From Aureicoccus marinus (lineage in GTDB: Bacteria > Bacteroidota > Bacteroidia > Flavobacteriales > Flavobacteriaceae), in contig NZ_MQVX01000001.1 of assembly GCF_002954325.1 (NCBI RefSeq), forward strand, positions 439,546-503,545: a DNA stretch of 64,000 bases. The letters are read 5' to 3'. Each line of letters opens with the position of its first letter. Position 1 is the first letter of the stretch. Positions 27,994-36,620 of this stretch are shown here, one piece after another. The notes beneath the pieces are model-generated. The model saw only the letters and a list, made by a program, of their open reading frames with translations. It was not told the origin of the DNA and did not search any database. Position numbers and translations under genes: made by a program.

Positions 27994-28485
27994 ATGAAGC
28001 AATCCTATTCGATTTCGGTAGATGATCAGCACACTTTTGAGCTGAGCGCTGCCGATTTAAAGGAGCTGGATGTGCACCGGGTATCCCCCACAAGTCTGCA
28101 CGTGCTTTACCGAGGAGAGTCTTTTCTTCTCGAAGTCAAAGAAGCCCAGTTTCACCAGAAAAAATACCAGATACAAAGGGGCAGTACCCCCCATGACATT
28201 CAGATCGTCAATCCCTTGGACGCGCTGATTTCTTCTCTTGGATTTTCTCTGGATTCCAAAAACGATATTCAACAAATCACGGCACCGATGCCCGGTCTTA
28301 TTCTGGATATCCACGTCAAAGCAGGGCAGGAGGTTCAGGAGAATGATCCTCTGCTTATTCTGGAGGCCATGAAGATGGAAAACGTGGTCGCGTCTCCTCG
28401 AGGGGGAGTCATCAAGGAAGTGCATGTAAGTCAGGGAACTGCTGTAGAAAAGTCCCAACTTTTGATTGAATTCGAAAACGATTAA
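27994..28485 (+). CDS. Biotin carboxyl carrier subunit of acyl-CoA carboxylase
   Basis: The 163-aa protein has a variable beta-rich N-terminal region of about 90 residues. A biotinyl domain follows, from ITAPMPGLILDIHVKAGQEV through LILEAMKMENVV, with the biotinylated lysine in EAMKME (Lys127). It carries carboxy-biotin between the carboxylase and transferase subunits. It is the first of three adjacent plus-strand genes (carrier, carboxylase, transferase). With methylmalonyl-CoA mutase nearby, a propionyl-CoA carboxylase is the likeliest assignment. Confidence 0.9.
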   Translation: MKQSYSISVDDQHTFELSAADLKELDVHRVSPTSLHVLYRGESFLLEVKEAQFHQKKYQIQRGSTPHDIQIVNPLDALISSLGFSLDSKNDIQQITAPMPGLILDIHVKAGQEVQENDPLLILEAMKMENVVASPRGGVIKEVHVSQGTAVEKSQLLIEFEND

Positions 28486-28489
28486 GTAG

Positions 28490-29932
28490 ATGAAAAAAAT
28501 TCTGGTAGCCAACCGCGGAGAGATTGCGATCCGTGTAATGAAAACGGCGAAGAAGATGGGGATACAAACGGTAGCGGTTTATTCTGAAGCCGACCGCAAC
28601 GCCCCTCATATACGCTATGCTGATCAGGCTTTTTGCATCGGTGCAGCGCCTTCGAATGAATCCTACTTACGGGGAGACCGCATTATTGAACTCGCCCAAA
28701 AAGAAGGGGTTGAAGGAATCCACCCCGGATATGGTTTTTTGAGTGAGAACGCTGACTTCGCTGAAGCAGTGGAAAAAGCAGGGCTCACCTTTATCGGCCC
28801 AAAATCCGATGCCATCCAAATTATGGGGAGCAAGCTCGCTGCAAAGGACGCGGTAAAAGCCTATGATATTCCGATGGTGCCGGGTACGGATCACGCCATT
28901 ACCGATGTAGAGGAAGCACAGAAGATTGCCGACGAGATCGGTTACCCGATTCTCATCAAAGCTTCTGCTGGAGGTGGAGGTAAAGGGATGCGGGTCGTTG
29001 AAAAAGCAAAGGACCTGAAATCCCAAATGGAACGGGCCATCAGTGAGGCCACTTCGGCCTTCGGAGACGGCTCTGTTTTTATAGAAAAGTATGTGGGATC
29101 TCCTCGTCATATCGAGATACAGGTCATGGCCGATACCCACGGAAATATTCTCCACTTCTTCGAGCGGGAATGCAGTGTGCAACGACGCCACCAAAAAGTA
29201 GTGGAAGAGGCACCATCGGCCTTGCTTACTCCTGAACTTCGAGAAGAAATGGGGCAGGCAGCCGCGCAAGTTGCGCGTTCTTGTGGATATGTTGGAGCGG
29301 GCACGGTAGAGTTCATCATGGATGAGCAGCTGAATTATTACTTCCTAGAGATGAATACGCGTTTGCAGGTGGAGCATCCGGTGACTGAGATGATTACGGG
29401 AGTTGACTTGGTTGAGTTGCAGATTCGTGTGGCCCGAGGAGAAGTTCTTCCCATGAAGCAGGAAGACCTCAGGATCGAAGGACACGCCTTGGAACTACGC
29501 GTTTACGCAGAGGACCCCTTAAATGACTTTTTACCCAGCGTGGGTCTTCTGGAAGAATACCAGATACCCGAGGGACCAGGCATACGGGTTGACAACGGAT
29601 ACGAGCAGGGAATGAACATTCCCATTTACTACGATCCGATGCTCTCAAAATTGATCACCTACGGCAAAAGCCGGGAGGAAGCCATCAGTCTGATGATTCA
29701 GGCCATCGCCAACTACCGGATCAAAGGAGTCGAAACGACCTTGGCCTTTGGTGATTTTGTCTGCCGGCATGAGGCTTTCCGTTCCGGAAAGTTCGATACC
29801 CATTTTGTCAAGAAATACTACGCTCCGCAAGACATTAAAAAGGCGGCCGAAACCGAAGCCAAAGTCGTGGCCTTAACCGCTCTTTATCAATACCTGGAAG
29901 ACCAAAAAGAATTGCGCATACCCTTGTCATAA
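28490..29932 (+). CDS. Biotin carboxylase subunit of acyl-CoA carboxylase (probable propionyl-CoA carboxylase)
   Basis: The 480-aa protein starts KKILVANRGEIAIRVMKTA, the family's N-terminal signature. It has an ATP-grasp glycine loop ASAGGGGKGMRVV, ERECSVQRRHQKVVEEAPS and EMNTRLQVEHPVTEMITG. It carboxylates the biotin carrier with bicarbonate and ATP. It lacks a fused biotinyl domain, consistent with the separate carrier gene 4 bases upstream, and the transferase follows 3 bases downstream. The sequence alone cannot separate an acetyl-CoA from a propionyl-CoA enzyme; the assignment rests on the partner subunit and neighbours. Confidence 0.93.
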   Translation: MKKILVANRGEIAIRVMKTAKKMGIQTVAVYSEADRNAPHIRYADQAFCIGAAPSNESYLRGDRIIELAQKEGVEGIHPGYGFLSENADFAEAVEKAGLTFIGPKSDAIQIMGSKLAAKDAVKAYDIPMVPGTDHAITDVEEAQKIADEIGYPILIKASAGGGGKGMRVVEKAKDLKSQMERAISEATSAFGDGSVFIEKYVGSPRHIEIQVMADTHGNILHFFERECSVQRRHQKVVEEAPSALLTPELREEMGQAAAQVARSCGYVGAGTVEFIMDEQLNYYFLEMNTRLQVEHPVTEMITGVDLVELQIRVARGEVLPMKQEDLRIEGHALELRVYAEDPLNDFLPSVGLLEEYQIPEGPGIRVDNGYEQGMNIPIYYDPMLSKLITYGKSREEAISLMIQAIANYRIKGVETTLAFGDFVCRHEAFRSGKFDTHFVKKYYAPQDIKKAAETEAKVVALTALYQYLEDQKELRIPLS

Positions 29933-29935
29933 ACT

Positions 29936-31477
29936 ATGGACTCAAAACAGAAAATACTTCAGGATAAATTGGCTCAGGCCCGATTGGGTGGTGGGGAAGA
30001 CCGCATAGCCAAGCAACACGAAAAAAAGAAGCTGACGGCTCGTGAACGCATCGAGTTTTTGCTGGATGAAGGTTCCTTTGAAGAAATGGGCGCCTTGGTG
30101 ACTCACCGGACCACCGACTTCGGAATGGAGAAGCAGCAGTATTATGGCGATGGGGTGGTAACCGGTTACGGAACCATCGATCAGCGTTTAGTCTATGTCT
30201 ACGCCCAGGACTTTACCGTCTTTGGAGGAGCGCTTTCCGAAACCCATGCCGAAAAGATTTGCAAAGTGATGGAGCTGGCCATGAAGGTTGGCGCGCCTAT
30301 TATTGGGCTGAACGATTCCGGAGGAGCAAGAATCCAGGAAGGGGTACGCTCTTTGGGTGGATATGCAGACATCTTTTTCCGCAACGTACAGGCTTCAGGG
30401 GTAATCCCTCAAATCTCGGCTATTATGGGTCCCTGCGCTGGAGGTGCCGTTTACTCTCCGGCCATGACCGACTTCATTATGATGGTGGAACAAACCAGCT
30501 ATATGTTCGTCACCGGGCCCAATGTGGTCAAGACCGTCACCAACGAAGAGGTAAGCGCGGAAGAACTCGGCGGTGCTTCAGCCCATGCGGTTAAATCAGG
30601 GGTGGCGCACACGACCTCTCCTCATGATGCGGCTTGTCTGATGGATCTTCGAAGATTACTATCTTACCTTCCTCAGAATAACCAGGAGGTTCCGGCAAAA
30701 CTTCCCTTCACCCTTGGCGAGGAGATTCGGGAAGAACTCGAAAGTATTGTTCCCGATAACCCCAACAAGCCTTATGATATGCATGAGGTGATCAGTGGGA
30801 TTATCGATGAAGACAGCTTTTTTGAAATCCACAAGGACTACGCCGAGAACATGATCGTTGGCTTTGCTCGCCTTGGAGGCCAAAGTATAGGCGTAATTGC
30901 GAATCAGCCACTCTTCCTCGCCGGAGTATTGGGCGTGGAATCATCAAGAAAAGCAGCCCGGTTTACACGCTTCTGTGATGCCTTTAATATTCCTCTCTTG
31001 GTTTTGGTTGATGTGCCTGGATTCTTGCCAGGAACGGATCAGGAATGGAACGGCATTATTGTTCACGGAGCCAAGTTACTCTATGCCTTGAGTGAGGCGA
31101 CGGTACCAAGAATCACGGTGATCACCCGTAAGGCTTATGGAGGGGCTTATGATGTGATGAACAGCAAGCATATCGGTGCAGATTTCAATTACGCCTGGCC
31201 AACCGCAGAAATCGCGGTGATGGGAGCCAAGGGTGCCAGTGAAATCATTTTCCGAAAAGAAATCAGTGCGGCTAAAGACCCGGCCAAGAAATTGGCCGAA
31301 AAAGAAGCCGAGTACGCTGATAAATTCGCCAATCCATATCGGGCAGCTGCGCGTGGATTTGTCGATGAGGTCATCTTGCCCAAAGAGACCCGCCGCAAGC
31401 TGATCAAGGCCTTCGCTTCGCTCGAAAACAAACAGGTAGAAAGTCCATACAAGAAACACGGAAATATTCCCTTGTAA
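29936..31477 (+). CDS. Acyl-CoA carboxylase beta (carboxyltransferase) subunit, probable propionyl-CoA type
   Basis: The 513-aa protein has the full two-half crotonase-like carboxyltransferase. Motifs include [77 protein letters not shown] and, near the end, [19 protein letters not shown] and [13 protein letters not shown]. The length and single-chain form match propionyl-CoA carboxylase beta, not the split AccA/AccD of fatty-acid synthesis. It moves CO2 from carboxy-biotin to propionyl-CoA, giving methylmalonyl-CoA for the mutase encoded divergently nearby. The stop overlaps the start of the next gene. Confidence 0.92.
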   Translation: MDSKQKILQDKLAQARLGGGEDRIAKQHEKKKLTARERIEFLLDEGSFEEMGALVTHRTTDFGMEKQQYYGDGVVTGYGTIDQRLVYVYAQDFTVFGGALSETHAEKICKVMELAMKVGAPIIGLNDSGGARIQEGVRSLGGYADIFFRNVQASGVIPQISAIMGPCAGGAVYSPAMTDFIMMVEQTSYMFVTGPNVVKTVTNEEVSAEELGGASAHAVKSGVAHTTSPHDAACLMDLRRLLSYLPQNNQEVPAKLPFTLGEEIREELESIVPDNPNKPYDMHEVISGIIDEDSFFEIHKDYAENMIVGFARLGGQSIGVIANQPLFLAGVLGVESSRKAARFTRFCDAFNIPLLVLVDVPGFLPGTDQEWNGIIVHGAKLLYALSEATVPRITVITRKAYGGAYDVMNSKHIGADFNYAWPTAEIAVMGAKGASEIIFRKEISAAKDPAKKLAEKEAEYADKFANPYRAAARGFVDEVILPKETRRKLIKAFASLENKQVESPYKKHGNIPL

Positions 31478-32693
31478 TGGTCGCTCTATCGGCATATCGG
31501 TGGAGGTTGACTTTTCTCTTTTTAGTGTTGGGTCTCTTCGGAGCCTTTGCCCAGGTAGAAGTAAAAGGGATCGTTGTATTTGACGATAAGCCGGTAGAGG
31601 GAGCATCGGTCTTTTTGAGTGGTACTACCTACGGAACCGTGAGTAGTGATACAGGGGAGTTCCTATTGGAAGTTCCCGAAGGCAAGTACAGCCTTGTAGT
31701 ATCGCATTTGGGATTTAAAAATGTCGTCTACGAGCTCAATACCGCCGAGCTTCCAGAGCGCCTCAAGGTCGTTATGGAAGAGGGCGAAATCGCCCTGAAA
31801 GAAGTTGTTTTAGAAGGAAAGATGAGTGCTGAAGATCGCGCCTATTTTCTCAACCAATTCAAGTCGGAATTCATCGGTAGAGGACTGTTTTCGAACCAAT
31901 GTAAACTGCTCAATCCCGATGATCTGCGTTTTAGCTATGATCGACAGTCGGGCACGTTACGGTTTATGCCGACAAGGCCCTTATTTTGCGCAATACGGCG
32001 CTGGGGTATGAGATCAATTACAGTCTGGAGTACTTCGCACAGCAAGGCCTGCAGACCTCCTTTTTGGGTTATTCTCGCTACACGCCGCTCAAAGGAAATA
32101 AGCGCAAGCAGAAACAATGGATACAAAACCGCCTTCGAGCCTATGCCGGATCCCGGCGTCATTTTTTCTCGGCCATTGCCAACAGAAGATCGACTGAGGA
32201 GGGTTTTTTGATCAGTCAATTTGTGCGGAAGAGAAATCCCCTATACCCAACGGAGAAAGAACTAGAAAGAGCCAAAGCCATCTTGCGAAAGGTGGGTACG
32301 CTAAACTTCAGCAGTCGAAACCAAAAACCCAAAACGGCTGCAGATTCAGCAGGAGTGATCATTCGGCGCAGTCGGGAGGTAAGCAAAATGGTGGATCAGG
32401 TTTATGCAGTGGGAATAGCCGACTCTCTTTTATTCCGGAAGTACAACGGGAAAACTGTTTTTCAATTTGACGACAATTTACGGGTATCTTATTCGGCTCA
32501 GGGAACTCCATTTGAATCTGATGAAATGCCCAAGAGAACCTTGGAGTCCATTGTGATCCCACTTTCTCAACCGAATACCATTCTCCCATCTGGGGTACTC
32601 GAAGTGCCACTAAATGTATTCTATGAAGGGCATTGGTCTACGGAAAAAATGGCGGTCTCGCTGCCCCTGGATTATCGACCATTTGAAGAATGA
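31477..32693 (+). CDS. Exported carboxypeptidase-regulatory-like domain protein, split by a frameshift
   Basis: Two frames form a 405-residue exported protein. The first part has a signal peptide (LTFLFLVLGLFGAFAQ) and a CarboxypepD_reg-like (transthyretin-fold) domain (VEVKGIVVFDDKPVEGASVFLSG to about residue 85). The second resumes at LILRNTALGYEINYSLEYFA and runs to DYRPFEE. The frames meet at the GG of 31961-31962; one added G gives GTLRVYADKALILRNT. Related Bacteroidota proteins carry the same N-terminal domain and a long uncharacterised beta-rich body, probably in the envelope. It overlaps the carboxylase stop by one base but probably has an unrelated function. Confidence 0.78.
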
Positions 32694-32702
32694 GTTCCTT
32701 GT

Positions 32703-33794
32703 TTAAGAAGGCGGGTAGAAAATTTCTCCGCCCGAAGAATCCCTTTTCGCCCCGGTGACGCTGGCGTATATATTGATTTCTTCTCGTTGTCGCAGAAGGG
32801 CCATAAAAGCGAAGACCAAGGCTTCTTTGAACTCAATCCAGTCGTTCTTAGGGACTACAAGGTTGTAGGGTGCAGGTAGTAATTCTTTGAGCTCCTCCAT
32901 CCAAAAGACATTGAAGGCACCACCCCCGGTTACCAGTAGATTTTGGTCCTCTTTATCCGCCTGTTTAGGCAGTATCTTGACGATTTGCTCGCTCATATGC
33001 CGGATGAGGGTACAAAGCAGATCAGCTCTTGGCAAGTCGCTTTGGTCCAGCAGGGGTTGAATATCGTTCTTGAACCACTCCAGTCCTGTTGATTTTGGTG
33101 GTGAAAGGGAGAAATAGGGGAGGGAATTGAGCTGTTCTAGTAGAAAGCCATTTACTTTACCGGAACGGGCTTCCCGTCCATCTTTGTCGTAAGGAGGATG
33201 GTGGTCGCGCATGAGGTGATTTAGCCCCATATTGGCCAAACCGATGTCGAAGGCGATTCGTTCTTTTTGTTCATTCTGAAAGGAAATATTGGCAATTCCT
33301 CCCAAATTCAAACAGGCCGAGAAGTCCGAAAAAAGCAGCTGATCTCCGATGGGAACCAAGGGAGCTCCTTGACCTCCGAGCTCTACATCACCCTGTCTGA
33401 AATTCGCCACCACGGGTATGTTTAAAAGTGTGGCTAAGGTTTGCCCGTCTCCAAGTTGAAAGCTAATCCCGTCTTCCGGTCGGTGATGCGAGGTGTGCCC
33501 ATGACTCCCGACCAAATCCGGCGTTTTATTGATTTCTTTTAAAAAGGCCTGGCTGTGTTCGGCCAGCAGATGGGCAAAGTTCAGGTGCAAGTCTTGGTGA
33601 TCCTGTTCATTGAGCTCAATGGCTTTGGCCAGTCGATCTTTCCACTCTTCGGAATAAGAAAGGGTCTTGCCTGCGAGGAGTTCAAAATCCCATTGTCCAT
33701 TCTTTTGTAAGTCAAAACGGCAATAGGCCATATCCAAGCCGTCCAGGGAAGTGCCAGACATCAAACCCAGAATCTCATAAGCGCTATTACTCAT
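32703..33794 (-). CDS. anmK: Anhydro-N-acetylmuramic acid kinase
   Basis: The 363-aa protein has the family phosphate loop GLMSGTSLDGLDMA (about 10-23) and sugar-site segments LVGSHGHTSHHRP, FRQGDVELGGQGAPLVP, CLNLGGIANISF, and LVTGGGAFNVFWMEEL. It opens the 1,6-anhydro ring and phosphorylates anhydroMurNAc to MurNAc-6-phosphate in cell-wall recycling. It is the last gene of the ampG-like, nagZ, anmK minus-strand group, overlapping nagZ by 8 bases. MurQ, encoded 7 kb away in the same island, uses its product. Confidence 0.95.
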   Translation of the reverse strand: MSNSAYEILGLMSGTSLDGLDMAYCRFDLQKNGQWDFELLAGKTLSYSEEWKDRLAKAIELNEQDHQDLHLNFAHLLAEHSQAFLKEINKTPDLVGSHGHTSHHRPEDGISFQLGDGQTLATLLNIPVVANFRQGDVELGGQGAPLVPIGDQLLFSDFSACLNLGGIANISFQNEQKERIAFDIGLANMGLNHLMRDHHPPYDKDGREARSGKVNGFLLEQLNSLPYFSLSPPKSTGLEWFKNDIQPLLDQSDLPRADLLCTLIRHMSEQIVKILPKQADKEDQNLLVTGGGAFNVFWMEELKELLPAPYNLVVPKNDWIEFKEALVFAFMALLRQREEINIYASVTGAKRDSSGGEIFYPPS

Positions 33795-35310
33795 CTTCCT
33801 TTAAGTTAACCGGGCTCTGTCCTTGGGCAGACAATTGACCGAGGTAGTGTTTTAGGGCAGCCTCCTGAAAGGCAACTCCCTGTTCATAGGTCAGAACAAC
33901 GCCTTCACAGGCCTTCCAAGGGAGCCTGGAGAGGGCATACGGGTTACCAAAGAGGTATAGCCAGCATTTTTGGGTCTGGAGGAGCTCCAGTAATTCTTTC
34001 CATTCTTCCTCCCTCAATCCGAAATTTTTGCCTGGTTTAGGGGAAGGCAGGTACAGTTCTATTAGGCAGTGCGTGCTCGAGGATCCTCCTTCCAGAATAC
34101 CGAGAGACCTCCCAAACACCCGAACCGAAGGCTGTTTTTTTTTAAACGCTTGAAGACTTTGAGGACTACCTATCAGTAAGGTAAGCGTGTTTTCGGCAAT
34201 CTCGTTTAAAAGGACAGGGGATGTTGTTGAAGAACTGATCTCTTCGACTGATCGAAGCCCTTTTTCTTTTAAGGCCCACCAACGCTGAAAACGCTGTTCG
34301 ATTTCTTCTTCTTTCGCCTGCGCTATAATGGCCTCAATTCCAGCTTCTGGCTGTTCTGAAAAACAAAGAACATCGCACCCGGCCTGAAATGCGGCTAATT
34401 CTAAGGCCCCAGCTTTTTCGAATCGCCTGGACACACTTTTCATATTCAGGGCGTCAGAGATCAAAATGCCTTGGTACCCCCAATCGCGAATAATCTGAAT
34501 CAGGGCAGGTGATAAGGTAGCCGGTTCATTTACGCCCATGGTCAACGCAGGAACGGCCAGATGGCCCAGCATCAGACTATCGGCCTGCCCGATTAAATGA
34601 CGAAAAGGAATCCACTCTTCCGCTTCGAGTTGATCTTTGGTTTTGTCAATTACGGGCAGGTCTAGGTGGCTGTCGGTACGGGTGTCCCCATGACCAGGGA
34701 AGTGCTTAAGGCTATTAAGTACACCCGCTTTCGAAAGTCCTTTGGTCCAGGCCAATGCGCGTTGACTGACGGCTTCTGGTCGATCCCCAAAGGAACGGTA
34801 ACCGATTACGGGATTGAGGGCCTGTGTATTGATGTCAACGACAGGGGCCAAGTTCCAGTGCACCCCGGCTTTTTTGCATTCTAATCCGATAGCGTAACCT
34901 ACCTGTTCGATGAGGTCAATTCGGTTGCCTAGTGCCCCCAGAGTGATTGGATATGGCCACTTTAATTGATCAGGCAAGCGCATGGATAAGCCCCATTCTG
35001 CATCGATGGAGATGAGAAGTGGGTATTTGGAAGCCTTTTGGTAGCGGGTAATCAACTCTGTTAAACGTCCAAAATAATCGGGTTGTTCATTGGGGGAAGC
35101 CCCCATTTGTTTTTGGGCTTGAACATTGGCCGCTGCCAAAGCGCGACTTTGAAAAAAGCAGAGTGATCCTATTCCAAGGTCTTGGATAAGGGCCTCCATC
35201 GCTTGTATGTGTTCTTCGGTGTCATCCAGGAAGACGGCTGGCATCAAAAACTGCCCTACTTTTTCACGTAGACTCAGCTGTTCTTTGGCCGTTGGGTAAG
35301 GAGGAATCAT
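33787..35310 (-). CDS. nagZ: Beta-N-acetylhexosaminidase NagZ-like (glycoside hydrolase family 3)
   Basis: The 507-aa protein carries the NagZ signature KHFPGHGDTRTDSHLDLP (about 202-219, with the catalytic His-Asp loop) and the nucleophile motif ILISDALNMKSV. No signal peptide is visible, so it is probably cytoplasmic. The longer C-terminal part beyond about residue 350 resembles the extra GH3 domain of two-domain members. It should cut GlcNAc from GlcNAc-anhydroMurNAc (peptides). It overlaps the transporter gene upstream by 4 bases, so the two are translationally coupled. Confidence 0.9.
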   Translation of the reverse strand: MIPPYPTAKEQLSLREKVGQFLMPAVFLDDTEEHIQAMEALIQDLGIGSLCFFQSRALAAANVQAQKQMGASPNEQPDYFGRLTELITRYQKASKYPLLISIDAEWGLSMRLPDQLKWPYPITLGALGNRIDLIEQVGYAIGLECKKAGVHWNLAPVVDINTQALNPVIGYRSFGDRPEAVSQRALAWTKGLSKAGVLNSLKHFPGHGDTRTDSHLDLPVIDKTKDQLEAEEWIPFRHLIGQADSLMLGHLAVPALTMGVNEPATLSPALIQIIRDWGYQGILISDALNMKSVSRRFEKAGALELAAFQAGCDVLCFSEQPEAGIEAIIAQAKEEEIEQRFQRWWALKEKGLRSVEEISSSTTSPVLLNEIAENTLTLLIGSPQSLQAFKKKQPSVRVFGRSLGILEGGSSSTHCLIELYLPSPKPGKNFGLREEEWKELLELLQTQKCWLYLFGNPYALSRLPWKACEGVVLTYEQGVAFQEAALKHYLGQLSAQGQSPVNLKEDE

Positions 35311-36599
35311 GACTGACCTTCTTCTAATGATTTTTTACCGAAATCAGCCGGGAAGTCCAGCTTGGGAAGGAGTAGTAAAGCAGGCACTCCAGAGACCAAG
35401 ACCCATAAAAAGAAGTTGGTATACCCCAGCCATTCTTGCAGGTCGCCACTGATCATCCCCGGGATCATCATGCCTAATGCCATGATTCCAGTCGCCAGTG
35501 CATAGTGACTGGTAGAGTAGGGGCCCTTTGCAAGGTAAATCAGGTACATTAAAAAGCCAGCAAAACTAAAACCGTATCCAAACTGTTCAATCATGACCAC
35601 CGCAGAAACTAGGGTATAGCTGTCCCAGCCCATAAAGGCAAGCAGGGCATATCCGGCATTGGGTAGATTTAGACTCAATATCATGGGGAGCATCCACTTG
35701 CCTAATCCGTCGCGAGAGATCACCCAGCCGCCTAGCAATCCACCGACAACCAACAGGATTACGCCGAGGGTGCCGTAAATAAAACCGACTTCTTTGGCCC
35801 CGTAGCCGAGTCCCCCCATCTCGTTACTGTCGAGCAAAAAGGGAGAAGTCATTTTAACCAGTTGGGACTCGCCCAAACGGTAGGTCAAAACAAAAGCAAG
35901 GGCTACCCCGATCTGTGGTTTCTTGAAGAACTCGGCGAAGACTTTAAAAAATTCTTTGAGGCTGGCTTCTTTTTTGGGCGCTTTCTCTTGTTCTTCTTTT
36001 TGAATTTTCAGTTTTGGACTGAGTAAGGCATTGGCGCTGGTTAGGGCAAGCATCAGAAGTCCGGTCGCGGTCATGGTAAAGGACCAGGCTTTTTGTGGAG
36101 CCATTTGTTCTTCCAGGTAACCCGCTAATACAACAAGGAGGCCCTGTCCGGTGATGACCGCCAGGCGGTAGAAAGTGCTGCGAATTCCAACAAAGAAGGA
36201 TTGCTGTTTTTCACTAAGGGCCAAAATATAGAAGCCGTCTGTCGCGATATCGTTGGTGGCCGAGGCAAAAGAAATCATCCAAAAGCAGGCCAGCGAACTG
36301 ATTAAAAAGGCGTTCCCCGGCAGCAAGAAACCCATCAGCACAAAAGTAGCGGCCATCAGGAATTGCATGCCCAAAAACCACTTGCGTTGATTCCCAAGCA
36401 GTTCCAAAATGGGACTCCAAAGGGGCTTGATCACCCAGGGCAAATAGAGCAGACTGGTGTATCGACCGATTTCTGCATTACTGATTCCAAGCTGTTTGTA
36501 CATGATGACCGATACAGAGATCACCATGATATAAGGGAGGCCTTGTGTAAAATAGAGTATGGGTACCCACAGGCCGGCCGGGCTTTGGCGTTTTTTCAT
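35307..36599 (-). CDS. AmpG-like MFS permease for anhydro-muropeptides
   Basis: The 430-aa protein is strongly hydrophobic, with about twelve helices. It has the AmpG-type opening (LWVPILYFTQGLPYIMVISV) and the conserved loops YKQLGISNAEIGRYTSLLYLPWVIKPLWSP and SATNDIATDGFYI. Family members import GlcNAc-anhydroMurNAc and its peptides into the cytoplasm. The assignment is supported by the next two genes, nagZ and anmK, which process exactly that cargo. It overlaps nagZ by 4 bases and starts 21 bases after the nagB fusion gene. Confidence 0.85.
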   Translation of the reverse strand: MKKRQSPAGLWVPILYFTQGLPYIMVISVSVIMYKQLGISNAEIGRYTSLLYLPWVIKPLWSPILELLGNQRKWFLGMQFLMAATFVLMGFLLPGNAFLISSLACFWMISFASATNDIATDGFYILALSEKQQSFFVGIRSTFYRLAVITGQGLLVVLAGYLEEQMAPQKAWSFTMTATGLLMLALTSANALLSPKLKIQKEEQEKAPKKEASLKEFFKVFAEFFKKPQIGVALAFVLTYRLGESQLVKMTSPFLLDSNEMGGLGYGAKEVGFIYGTLGVILLVVGGLLGGWVISRDGLGKWMLPMILSLNLPNAGYALLAFMGWDSYTLVSAVVMIEQFGYGFSFAGFLMYLIYLAKGPYSTSHYALATGIMALGMMIPGMISGDLQEWLGYTNFFLWVLVSGVPALLLLPKLDFPADFGKKSLEEGQS

Positions 36600-36620
36600 G
36601 TACCCGAAAATACGGGAATT

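Noticed and set aside
28667..29269. Minus-strand frame (200 codons)
   Set aside because: It lies fully inside the biotin carboxylase gene on the other strand.
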